Shown one piece after another: positions 30,207 through 37,849 of a DNA stretch of 64,000 nucleotides (positions within the stretch are counted from its first letter, which is position 1; every line of letters starts with the position of its first letter). The stretch lies in assembly GCF_003591655.1 (NCBI RefSeq), contig NZ_QVRA01000005.1:222398-286397 (forward strand), in the 5' to 3' direction. The translations under genes were made by a program, and so were the position numbers. A model generated the notes under the pieces. It was given only the letters and a program-made list of their open reading frames with translations, was not told the DNA's origin and made no database searches. This stretch comes from Sphingobium terrigena (GTDB lineage Bacteria; Pseudomonadota; Alphaproteobacteria; Sphingomonadales; Sphingomonadaceae).

Positions 30207-30578
30207 TTACTTAGGACGCTTCGCGCCGTACTTGGAACGGCTCTGCTTGCGATCCTTGACGCCCTGGGTATCCAGAACGCCGCGAAGAACGTGGTAACGC
30301 ACGCCCGGAAGATCTCGCACACGACCGCCACGGATCAGCACGACGCTATGTTCCTGCAGGTTGTGGCCTTCACCAGGAATATAGGTGATGACTTCGCGCT
30401 GGTTGACCAGGCGAACCTTGGCCACCTTGCGGAGCGCCGAGTTCGGCTTTTTCGGGGTCGTGGTATAGACGCGGGTGCAAACGCCACGCTTTTGCGGGTT
30501 TGCATCCATGGCAGGGACCTTCGACTTGGCCTTCTGCGGTTCGCGGCCCTTGCGGACCAGCTGGTTGATTGTTGGCAT
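30207..30578 (-). CDS. rpsL: 30S ribosomal protein S12, natural Arg88 form
   Basis: A 123-residue S12 at the decoding centre. [34 protein letters not shown] and [16 protein letters not shown] are its hallmarks. Lys43 is the wild-type, streptomycin-sensitive residue, but position 88 is Arg (codon CGA) where E. coli and most bacteria have Lys; Lys88Arg is an established streptomycin-resistance substitution in other genera. The start is the ATG of MPTIN, behind AAGGTGAAGGG. It is the first gene of the str operon. Confidence 0.98.
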   Translation of the reverse strand: MPTINQLVRKGREPQKAKSKVPAMDANPQKRGVCTRVYTTTPKKPNSALRKVAKVRLVNQREVITYIPGEGHNLQEHSVVLIRGGRVRDLPGVRYHVLRGVLDTQGVKDRKQSRSKYGAKRPK

Positions 30579-30789
30579 GAAGCCCTTCACCTTTTTTCAG
30601 TTACTTTACCGCAACGCCCCTGCGTTCAATGCCGCCGGGAAACATATCGCTTCCAAACAGCAAAGGCCCCGGCGGGTGCAATACCCCCCTGGAGCCGCAA
30701 GAGCATCCGGTAATGTTCAGCTCTGTGTTGCCCGCGTGGGATGATGCGAGGAGACGAGTCTCTACGCGGCAGACCGCTGGGCAGGCGGG

Positions 30790-30818
30790 CCTATAGCGAT
30801 GCCGGGGCAAAGGGTCAA
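30790..30818 (-). promoter_or_regulatory. sigma70-type promoter of the str operon
   Basis: On the minus strand TTGACC (-35, 30813-30818) is separated by exactly 17 bases from TATAGG (-10, 30790-30795). Predicted transcription starts near 30783, giving a leader of about 205 bases before rpsL. This is the best promoter match I found in the window. Confidence 0.7.
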
Positions 30819-30872
30819 GCCAATCGCCGACAGGCTGGCCATGCCGCTGACCGGGAGGGGTCGAGGAGGGCT

Positions 30873-30891
30873 GGTTAGGGAATTACTAACC
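30873..30891 (+). repeat. inverted repeat GGTTAG-N7-CTAACC
   Basis: A perfect 6-base inverted repeat with a GGAATTA spacer, 55 bases upstream of the proposed start of the GGDEF-EAL gene and about 55 bases behind the -35 of the str promoter. It could be an operator for either gene or part of the coding region if the longer start is used. Confidence 0.4.
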
Positions 30892-30945
30892 GTGCGTGCC
30901 CTATTTTGCGCCTGGCACCAGCAGGGTGCGTCAACTGGACAGGGC

Positions 30946-33234
30946 GTGAACGGGCTTTCGACCATCAGCGGCGAATTTCGCCTAGCCGAACGGGAAGCGG
31001 CGTTCCAGGCCGAACGCCTGCCCGAATCGCGGCGTCATGCCCGCAACCTGTTCATCCTCTCTGCCATCCTCAACGCATTGTTCCTGCTGAGCGACTGGCG
31101 CTTTGCCGGAACGACTCATTTCTGGGTCGCGGTGCCGGCACGGCTGACCGTGATCGTCTGGTCCCTCATATGCCTGTCGCTATGTCGCCGGATGACCAGC
31201 TTTCCGGCAGTCGAACGTATCTGTTTCGCCTGGCAGGTCGTGACCGCGATCAGCGTCGCCCTTCTCGTCAGTTCCCGCAGCGACATCGCCATCTTCGTCC
31301 TCGTCATGCTGCCGCTGGTATTCTACCTGGTCGTTCCCACCAGCTTTCGCGGCAATGTCGGCGGCGGGCTGGGCTGCGGCATCGCCCTGCTGATCGGCTA
31401 TCTTGCCCCTGCTCCGCTTTCCTCCACCATGCCCGGCATGATCCTGGCCATGCTGATGCTCCATTGCGGGATGTGGATCGCGATCGCGCGCAGCAACCGA
31501 CTCCAGCGACAGGAATGGACCGCCGGACAAGTCGCGCAGGCAGCGCAGGCGGCTTTGGCGAACAGCCGCGACACGCTGGAACGGATGTTCATGGCCGTGC
31601 CGCTGCCGTTGCTGGTCACCCGCTATGACGGCAAAGTCCTGCGGCTCAACCGCGCGGCCAGCGATGCCTATGCGGTGGGGCATGACGTCCGGCTCGACAA
31701 TGTCGAGCAAACCTATGTCGACCTGCCGGTACGCGACGAACTGTTCGCGATGCTCCAGCGCGGCGAGGCAGTCGACAATTTCGAATGTCGCCTGCGCCGT
31801 GCCGACGGGGCGCTTCGCCACGCGCTGCTGTCCGCCCGCCCGATCGTGATCGACGGCGAGCCGTGCTTCATGACCAGCGTCGTCGACATTACCGAACGCA
31901 AGCAGACCGAACGACATCTGGAACGCCTGGCCATGACGGACGCGCTGACCGGCCTTGCCAATCGCGCGCATTTCATGGCGGCGGTGACACAGGCCACGGC
32001 AGCGTCGAACGACCGGGCGCAACTCGCCGTGCTGCTCATTGATCTGGACGAATTCAAGCGGGTCAACGACACCGCCGGGCATGATGCGGGCGATGCTCTT
32101 CTGTGCGCGGTTGCCGGACGGTTGCGTCACGCCCTGCGACCGGGTGATCTGGTTGCGCGCATGGGCGGCGATGAATTTGCCGTGCTGCTGACCCGCCTGC
32201 CCGATGCCGACGCGCTCCAACTGATCCTCGCGCGCATCGCCGATCATCTGCACGCGCCGCTCGACTATCGCGGTCGACCGATCGAATGCCGGGTCAGCAT
32301 TGGTGTCGCGCTGTTTCCCGACCAAGGACAGGATGTAACGGCCCTGATCAAACATGCCGACATCGCCCTCTATCATGCCAAGAATAATGGCCGGGGCCGC
32401 GCCATGATATTCGGGCCTGACCTGCTCGACAGCTGGGAGCGGGAAGCGACCATGCTCGATCGCGCCCGCCATATTCTGGCGCAGGAACGCCCCTGCCCCT
32501 GGTATCAGCCCAAGATCGCGCTCGACACCGGCGCGATCGTCGGGTTTGAGGCTTTGTTCCGCTGCCCGACCGATAATGGCAAAGTCATCATGCCGGCCGA
32601 TATTGCGGCCGCCTTCGAGCATCCCGAACTGGGGCCAGCGATCACCGGCCAGATGTTAGAGGGGGTCATTGCCGACTGCGTCCGCTGGCGCGACGCCGGG
32701 CTGTTGATCGGCCATGTCGCCCTCAACGTGTCCGGCGCGGACCTGAATGACGACAATTTCGTCGATCATTTGCTGGAACGACTGGCGCAGGCAGGCCTGC
32801 CCCCGGCGGTGATCGAGCTGGAAGTCACCGAATCGGTCTTTCTGGGCCGCAATGCCGACCGGGTCGGGCAAGTGCTGAACCGGCTGAGCGACGCTGGGGT
32901 TTCCATTGCCCTCGATGATTTCGGGACAGGCTACGCTTCCCTCTCCCATCTCAAGCAGTTTCCGATCGACATCATCAAGATCGACCAGCGCTTCGTGCGT
33001 GATCTGGAAACCGACCCGGACGACGCCGCGATTGTGCGGACGGTGCTGAACCTGGCCTATAGCCTTGGCATTCGCACGGTGGCGGAAGGGGTCGAGAACA
33101 GCCGCCAGGTCGATTATCTGCGTGCCGGCGGATGCCATTATGGCCAAGGCTATCATTTCGGCGCGGCCATGCCCGCCAATGCTGTAACGACGTTGATGCT
33201 CCAACAAGAGCCTGTCCGCCCGGCCATGAAGTAG
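30946..33234 (+). CDS. membrane GGDEF-EAL protein (cyclic-di-GMP synthesis and breakdown)
   Basis: A ~762-residue protein with N-terminal membrane segments (about six, residues ~30-200), a PAS-like sensor (~220-350), GGDEF and EAL. The cyclase motif ARMGGDEFAV is intact at ~405, preceded at the correct distance by RPGD, an RxxD product-inhibition I-site. The phosphodiesterase is also intact: FEALFR (Glu535), ALNVSG, IELEVTES, ALDDFGTGYASL, IKIDQ and AEGVEN. Both activities are therefore possible. The start is uncertain: GTG at 30946 is chosen because the upstream in-frame codons look non-coding, but the frame is open from ATG 30799. It diverges from the str operon. Confidence 0.85.
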   Translation: MNGLSTISGEFRLAEREAAFQAERLPESRRHARNLFILSAILNALFLLSDWRFAGTTHFWVAVPARLTVIVWSLICLSLCRRMTSFPAVERICFAWQVVTAISVALLVSSRSDIAIFVLVMLPLVFYLVVPTSFRGNVGGGLGCGIALLIGYLAPAPLSSTMPGMILAMLMLHCGMWIAIARSNRLQRQEWTAGQVAQAAQAALANSRDTLERMFMAVPLPLLVTRYDGKVLRLNRAASDAYAVGHDVRLDNVEQTYVDLPVRDELFAMLQRGEAVDNFECRLRRADGALRHALLSARPIVIDGEPCFMTSVVDITERKQTERHLERLAMTDALTGLANRAHFMAAVTQATAASNDRAQLAVLLIDLDEFKRVNDTAGHDAGDALLCAVAGRLRHALRPGDLVARMGGDEFAVLLTRLPDADALQLILARIADHLHAPLDYRGRPIECRVSIGVALFPDQGQDVTALIKHADIALYHAKNNGRGRAMIFGPDLLDSWEREATMLDRARHILAQERPCPWYQPKIALDTGAIVGFEALFRCPTDNGKVIMPADIAAAFEHPELGPAITGQMLEGVIADCVRWRDAGLLIGHVALNVSGADLNDDNFVDHLLERLAQAGLPPAVIELEVTESVFLGRNADRVGQVLNRLSDAGVSIALDDFGTGYASLSHLKQFPIDIIKIDQRFVRDLETDPDDAAIVRTVLNLAYSLGIRTVAEGVENSRQVDYLRAGGCHYGQGYHFGAAMPANAVTTLMLQQEPVRPAMK

Positions 33235-33354
33235 ATTGAAACAAGACAGTAAAAATTTTTCACTGGGCGGGAACAAATGGCCCCTTTGATCATTTCGCCG
33301 CGCTGAGGCTTCGACTCGTCACGACTCCGCAACGACAGATTCGCCTCTCCGGCA

Positions 33355-34581
33355 ATGCTTTGCTATCGGCCCGACTCGAATAAGAGTGTGGGGTCGCAAT
33401 TGTCGCAAAAAGCCAAGACGGGGGCAGCCGCTCTCCGCGCGCGGTTGAGCGCGCTTTGCCCCGAGCGGGAGATTTTTCTCCGCTCCGGGGGCCAGGTGAA
33501 GTTTCTGCGCGTCTCCCGCCGGGCGCAACTGACCGCTATCGCCATCGTCTCCACCGCGCTGATTGGCTGGGGCGGCGCAACCATCTCGATGCTTGCCGAC
33601 AATGCCGCCGTTGCGCAGGAGCGCGCGTTGCTCGCGCAGCAGGGCAAGGCAGTCGCCAGCACAGCGAACAAGGTTGCCGACTATCGCAAGTCGGTCGAGG
33701 ATCTGGCGCAGGATCTGGAAGCGCGCCAGGATTTCATGGACGACCTCTACAAGACGCATTTCGGTGCAGAGGATGGCAACGCCGCGGGCGCTGACCTGGT
33801 CGGTCCGGCCAAAGGTGGCGAGAAGGGCAAGCTGACCACCAAGATCAGCATGGCTCCCGAAGCCGCGCCGCTCGTCCGCCTCGCCCAACGTCAGCGCCAG
33901 TTCGCGATGATGCTGACCGGCGCGGTCGAACGGCGCGCTGACAAGGCCGCCGCCGCAATCCGCAGCTTTGGCCTGAACCCCGACAGCCTGACCCGCAGCG
34001 CCGCCCGCGCCCAGGGTGGCCCCTTCGTTCCGTGGAAGGGTGACAAGGGCGCGATGACCGGCGAGCTGGAAGAGCTGGCAAGCGCGCTCAACCGGATGGA
34101 ATTGCTGGAACGCAGCCTGCTTGCGATTCCCTCAGGCCAGCCGACGACGGCGCCGATGCAGACCAGTTCCTATGGCTATCGCCGCGACCCGTTCAACGGC
34201 CATGCCGCTTTCCATGCGGGGATCGACTTTCCCGGCCGCTTTGGCCAGCCGATCAATGCTGCCGCCGGTGGCAAGATCGGCTTTGTCGGCCAGCGTCAGG
34301 GCTATGGCAATGTCGTCGAGGTCGAGCATGGCAATGGCCTGATGACCCGCTATGCGCACCTTTCCGGTTTTGCCGGCCGCGTCGGCCAGACGGTCGCGCG
34401 TGGCGACACGATCGGTCGCATGGGATCGACCGGCCGTTCGACCGGCACCCATCTGCATTTCGAGGTCCGGCTGAACGGCCAGGCCATCAACCCGCGCCGC
34501 TTTCTGGAGGCCCGCCAAGATGTTCTCCAAGTCCAGCAAATCGCAAAAGCGCGTTTCGCCGATGTCGGCAACCGGGGCTAA
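33355..34581 (+). CDS. M23 (LytM-type) peptidoglycan endopeptidase
   Basis: A 408-residue protein with one N-terminal membrane anchor (around RRAQLTAIAIVSTALIGWGG), a coiled-coil stretch (NKVADYRKSVEDLAQDLEARQ) and a C-terminal M23 domain. The zinc ligands are readable: His in AFHAGIDFPG, Asp in the same motif, and HLHFEV for the HxH. It should cleave peptide crosslinks in the periplasm. The annotated ATG has only a weak Shine-Dalgarno. Its end overlaps the bactofilin gene by 62 bases, a pairing known in other Proteobacteria where bactofilin scaffolds M23 enzymes for cell-shape control. Confidence 0.88.
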   Translation: MLCYRPDSNKSVGSQLSQKAKTGAAALRARLSALCPEREIFLRSGGQVKFLRVSRRAQLTAIAIVSTALIGWGGATISMLADNAAVAQERALLAQQGKAVASTANKVADYRKSVEDLAQDLEARQDFMDDLYKTHFGAEDGNAAGADLVGPAKGGEKGKLTTKISMAPEAAPLVRLAQRQRQFAMMLTGAVERRADKAAAAIRSFGLNPDSLTRSAARAQGGPFVPWKGDKGAMTGELEELASALNRMELLERSLLAIPSGQPTTAPMQTSSYGYRRDPFNGHAAFHAGIDFPGRFGQPINAAAGGKIGFVGQRQGYGNVVEVEHGNGLMTRYAHLSGFAGRVGQTVARGDTIGRMGSTGRSTGTHLHFEVRLNGQAINPRRFLEARQDVLQVQQIAKARFADVGNRG

Positions 34582-34942
34582 AAACACCCCCTTCTCGCTG
34601 ATCGGCAGCGACGTGACGATCAGCGGCAACCTGACCGCCTCGGTCGATCTGCATGTCGATGGCGCGGTCGAGGGCGACATCAGCTGCGCCGCGCTGGTGC
34701 AGGGACCAGACAGCCGCATCGTCGGCCATGTCACCGCGCAAAGCGCGCGTCTGGCGGGACTGGTCGACGGGTCGATCACCGCGCAGGAACTGGTGGTCGA
34801 AAGCACCGCCCGGATCACCGGCGACGTGCGCTATGAACGGATCACGATCGAACCGGGCAGCCGGATCGAAGGGCATTTTGCGCATAAGGATCATAGCGCG
34901 GTGCCGGAACTCAAGCTGATCGCAGGCGACGGCGCGGCCTGA
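34520..34942 (+). CDS. bactofilin (polymer-forming cytoskeletal protein)
   Basis: A 140-residue bactofilin. After a short polar tail (MFSKSSKSQKRVSPMSATGA) come repeating beta-helix turns: SLIGSDVTISGNLTASVDLH, VDGAVEGDISC, RIVGHVTAQSARLAGLVDGS and VESTARITGDVRYERITIEP. Bactofilins polymerise without nucleotide and bind the membrane through the N-tail. The gene starts inside the last 62 bases of the M23 gene, implying coupled expression and a common job in wall remodelling. Confidence 0.9.
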   Translation: MFSKSSKSQKRVSPMSATGAKNTPFSLIGSDVTISGNLTASVDLHVDGAVEGDISCAALVQGPDSRIVGHVTAQSARLAGLVDGSITAQELVVESTARITGDVRYERITIEPGSRIEGHFAHKDHSAVPELKLIAGDGAA

Positions 34943-35042
34943 CCGATACCCGCGACCCGACGCTCCTAACCATATTTGTCACTGGATGCGGTCGCATGGC
35001 CGCGATACCCGTCCCCCGTCACCGACATGAGGAGACGATAGC

Positions 35043-35153
35043 ATGGACACGCCCGATTATTGGCCAGACATACGCCGCTTCCTGATCGGCTTCGCGATCG
35101 GCGGCATCGCCATCGGCCTGTTCACGCTGATCAGTGTTCAGCCGATCCCCTGA
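35043..35153 (+). CDS. 36-residue single-span membrane protein
   Basis: A short reading frame, MDTPDYWPDIRRFLIGFAIG followed by a hydrophobic run to SVQPIP. GAGGAG lies 9 bases ahead of the ATG, better than at many longer genes here. The body is one predicted membrane helix with two GxxG-type glycine pairs. It falls between the bactofilin gene and the end of the convergent DUF1232 gene. No family is recognised. Confidence 0.55.
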   Translation: MDTPDYWPDIRRFLIGFAIGGIAIGLFTLISVQPIP

Positions 35154-35157
35154 CCCG

Positions 35158-35526
35158 TCAGCCTGCCAGCCAGTACAGGCAGGCACCCATTCCGACCGCC
35201 CATAGCATCAGCACCATGATGACCCCGGCACGGCTGGATGGCCGCTCGGCGCCATCCGCCGCCTCCGCCCGATAACGCGCCATCAGCCCAGGCGGGATAG
35301 ACCGCACCGCCAGCATAATGCCCAGAGGCACGATCAGCAGATCATCGAGCAGACCCAGCACCGGGATGAAATCGGGAATCAGATCGATCGGACTGAGAGC
35401 ATAAGCGGCCACCAGCAGCGCGATCAGACGCGCAAACCATGGCGTGTCGGCACTCCTCGCCGCGATCCACAGCGCCACGACCTCGCGCTTAAGCCGCCCT
35501 GCCCAGGCTTTGAGCGCGGCCAGCAT
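35158..35526 (-). CDS. DUF1232 (YkvA-type) membrane protein
   Basis: A 122-residue protein with the YkvA/DUF1232 signature YALSPIDLIPDFIPVLGLLDDLL, preceded by a helix that starts DTPWFARLIALLVAAYAL, and a C-terminal membrane helix (VIMVLMLWAVGMGACLYWLA). The family is widespread and of unknown function. It begins 7 bases after the comM stop on the same strand. Confidence 0.85.
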   Translation of the reverse strand: MLAALKAWAGRLKREVVALWIAARSADTPWFARLIALLVAAYALSPIDLIPDFIPVLGLLDDLLIVPLGIMLAVRSIPPGLMARYRAEAADGAERPSSRAGVIMVLMLWAVGMGACLYWLAG

Positions 35527-35533
35527 CGCCGCC

Positions 35534-37042
35534 TCAGTTCACCGGCGCGCGACGGCGATAGCTCAGCGCTTCGGCGATATGGACGCGCCCGACCTTCTCC
35601 GCTCCGGCCAGATCGGCAATCGTCCGGGCGACGCGCAGCACGCGGGTATAGCCACGCGCCGACAGTTTCATCGCGGCGGCGGCCTGCGCCAATAATTGTC
35701 GGCCCGCCTCGTCCGGTCCGGCGACATCCTCCAGCGCTTCGCCATCAACTTCGGCATTGGTGCGTACCTTGCTGTCAGCATAGCGCGCCGTCTGGACCGC
35801 ACGCGCCGCCGCGACCCGCGCGGCCACCTCGGATGATCCTTCGGCGGGCGGGGGCAGCACCAGATCGGCGGCAGTCACCGCCTGAACCTCGACATGCAGG
35901 TCGATCCGGTCGAGCAGCGGCCCGGACACCTTGGCCTGATAGTCCGCCGCACAACGCGGCGCGCGGGAGCAAGCCAGTGCCGGATCGCCCAGATGGCCAC
36001 AGCGACAAGGATTCATCGCAGCAATCAACTGCACACGCGCCGGGAAGGTCACATGGGCGTTGGCGCGGGCCACCGTCACCTCGCCCGTTTCCAGCGGCTG
36101 ACGCAGCGAATCCAGCACCGCGCGCTGAAATTCCGGCAGTTCGTCCAGAAAAAGCACGCCAAGATGCGCCATGCTGACCTCGCCCGGCCGCACCCGCAGC
36201 CCGCCGCCTACGAGCGCGGCCATCGACGCGCTGTGATGGGGGGTGCGGAAGGGTCGGGCGCGGCTGATCCGTCCGCCCTCCAGCGTCCCGGCCACACTGG
36301 CCACCATCGACGTTTCGAGCGCCTCGCCCGGCGTCAGTTCGGGCAATATGCCCGGCACGCAACTCGCCATCAGCGACTTGCCCGCGCCCGGCGGCCCGAC
36401 CATCAGCAGATTATGCCCGCCCGCCGCCGCAATCTCGATCGCGCGCTTGGCGGTCTCCTGCCCCTTGACCTGTTTGAGGTCGGCGGTGCGCACGGGCGCT
36501 TCGACCGCGCCCGGTTGCGGCGGCGAGAGGGCCGACGTCCCCTTGAAATGGTTGAGCAGGCTGAGCAAATCGGGGGCAGCGACCACCTCCACCTGCCCCG
36601 CCCAGGCGGCTTCGGCCCCCTGCGCGACCGGACAGACCAGCCCCATATCCTGCTCGCCCGCGTGGAGCGCGGCCAGCAACACGCCGGGCGAAGGCGCGGT
36701 ACGACCGTCCAGCCCCAGTTCGCCGACCACGACATAGCCAGACAGCGTCTCGGCATCGATCACGCCCATCGCGCCCAGGAGCGCAAGCGCGATCGGCAAG
36801 TCATAATGCGACCCTTCCTTGGGCAGGTCGGCAGGCGAGAGATTGACGGTGATCCGCTTGGGCGGCAGCGACAGGCCGATGGCGGCGATGGCGTTGCGCA
36901 CCCGTTCACGGCTTTCGGCTACCGCCTTGTCCGGCAGGCCGACGACGATGAAATTGGGCAGGCCGGGGACCAGTTGGCACTGCACCTCGACGCCACGCGC
37001 CTCCAGACCCAGATAAGCGACCGTCGATACCGTTGCGACCAA
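35534..37042 (-). CDS. comM: YifB/ComM-family AAA+ helicase for branch migration
   Basis: A 502-residue Mg-chelatase-like AAA+ protein. The N-terminal Lon-S5-type domain includes QCQLVPGLPNFIVVGLPDKAVAES and VNLSPADLPKEGSHYDLPIA; Walker A is GPPGAGKS, Walker B is LFLDELPEF and a four-Cys cluster lies at MNPCRCGHLGDPALAC. ComM speeds branch migration during natural transformation in other Proteobacteria; whether this host is competent is unknown. The start is a TTG (VATVSTVAYLG follows), which fits family alignments; GGGGGG lies just upstream. Confidence 0.93.
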   Translation of the reverse strand: MVATVSTVAYLGLEARGVEVQCQLVPGLPNFIVVGLPDKAVAESRERVRNAIAAIGLSLPPKRITVNLSPADLPKEGSHYDLPIALALLGAMGVIDAETLSGYVVVGELGLDGRTAPSPGVLLAALHAGEQDMGLVCPVAQGAEAAWAGQVEVVAAPDLLSLLNHFKGTSALSPPQPGAVEAPVRTADLKQVKGQETAKRAIEIAAAGGHNLLMVGPPGAGKSLMASCVPGILPELTPGEALETSMVASVAGTLEGGRISRARPFRTPHHSASMAALVGGGLRVRPGEVSMAHLGVLFLDELPEFQRAVLDSLRQPLETGEVTVARANAHVTFPARVQLIAAMNPCRCGHLGDPALACSRAPRCAADYQAKVSGPLLDRIDLHVEVQAVTAADLVLPPPAEGSSEVAARVAAARAVQTARYADSKVRTNAEVDGEALEDVAGPDEAGRQLLAQAAAAMKLSARGYTRVLRVARTIADLAGAEKVGRVHIAEALSYRRRAPVN

Positions 37043-37065
37043 ATGCCCCCCGATCTTTCGTACAC

Positions 37066-37133
37066 CGTGTTCCCGCGCAGGCGGGAACCCAGTTCCGACG
37101 TTTCAACTGGGTTCCCGCCTGCGCGGGAACACG
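37066..37133. repeat. 68-base twin palindromic repeat, copy 1
   Basis: The unit is an inverted pair of two smaller palindromes: GTTCCCGC-GCAG-GCGGGAAC at the left and GTTCCCGCCTGCGCGGGAAC at the right, which also pair with each other across AACCCAGTT ... AACTGGGTT. It lies between comM and rlmE. A second copy of the same length is at 52442-52509. It could form a cruciform or a stable mRNA hairpin. Confidence 0.8.
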
Positions 37134-37144
37134 CCATTCTTCAC

Positions 37145-37849
37145 TTAATCTTCTATCGGCGCGCCCGTCCGGTCCCGCGCCGGTTCGTCGGGTCGCCCCT
37201 TGAACCCTTGCGCGACGACATACCATTCCACGCTGCCCTTGCGGCTGGCGGGGGGCTTTGCGTGCTTGATCGTCGTAAAATTCTTTTTGAGCAGCACCAG
37301 CAATTCGCCGTCGGTCCCGCCTGCAAACACCTTGGCAACGAACGTGCCGCCCTTGCGCAGATTTTCGACCGCGAACCAGGCCGCCGCCTCGACCAGGCCC
37401 ATGGTACGCAGATGGTCGGTCTGGGCATGGCCGACCGTATTGGCCGCCATATCGGAAATCACCAGATCGGGCGCGTCGCCCAGCGCATCGCGCAGAAGCT
37501 GCGGCGCTTTGTCATCCATGAAGTCCATTTCGAACAGGGTGACGCCGCCGATCGGATCGACCGGCAACAGATCGATGCCGACCACCGCCGCTTTGGGTGC
37601 CAGCTTGCGCACCACCTGCGACCAGCCACCCGGCGCGACACCGAGGTCGACAACCGCACGCGATCCCTTCACGAAATGAAATTTCTCATCCAGTTCGATC
37701 AGCTTGAACGCCGCGCGGCTGCGCCAGCCCTCCGCCTTCGCCTTATGGACATAGGGGTCGTTCAGATGGCGTTCGAGCCAGCGCACCGACTGCGCCGTGC
37801 GGCCCTTCGCGCTCTTGACCCGCACCCTGCCTGCGCCAGCGCCTCTCAC
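37145..37849 (-). CDS. rlmE: 23S rRNA (uridine-2552 2'-O) methyltransferase RlmE/FtsJ
   Basis: A 234-residue SAM methyltransferase. The N-terminal SVRWLERHLNDPYVHKAKAE leads to the RrmJ/FtsJ core with SRAAFKLIELDEKF (catalytic Lys), SAM motif VVDLGVAPGGWSQVV and the catalytic Asp in VISDMAANTVGH. It methylates the A-loop during late 50S assembly. Its start overlaps the end of the ppx gene by 4 bases (ATGA type). A C-terminal tail beyond VVAQGFKG is longer than in E. coli. Confidence 0.95.
   Translation of the reverse strand: MRGAGAGRVRVKSAKGRTAQSVRWLERHLNDPYVHKAKAEGWRSRAAFKLIELDEKFHFVKGSRAVVDLGVAPGGWSQVVRKLAPKAAVVGIDLLPVDPIGGVTLFEMDFMDDKAPQLLRDALGDAPDLVISDMAANTVGHAQTDHLRTMGLVEAAAWFAVENLRKGGTFVAKVFAGGTDGELLVLLKKNFTTIKHAKPPASRKGSVEWYVVAQGFKGRPDEPARDRTGAPIED

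Larger units (their letters stand above)
30579..30945. other. divergent spacer holding the rpsL leader and the GGDEF-EAL upstream region
   Basis: No gene is supported here. On the minus strand it contains the str promoter and a leader of about 205 bases before rpsL, with an internal CCGCCGG-rich stretch. On the plus strand it carries an inverted repeat and Shine-Dalgarno-like GGAGGGG/GAGGAGGG runs ahead of the GGDEF-EAL gene. Confidence 0.6.
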
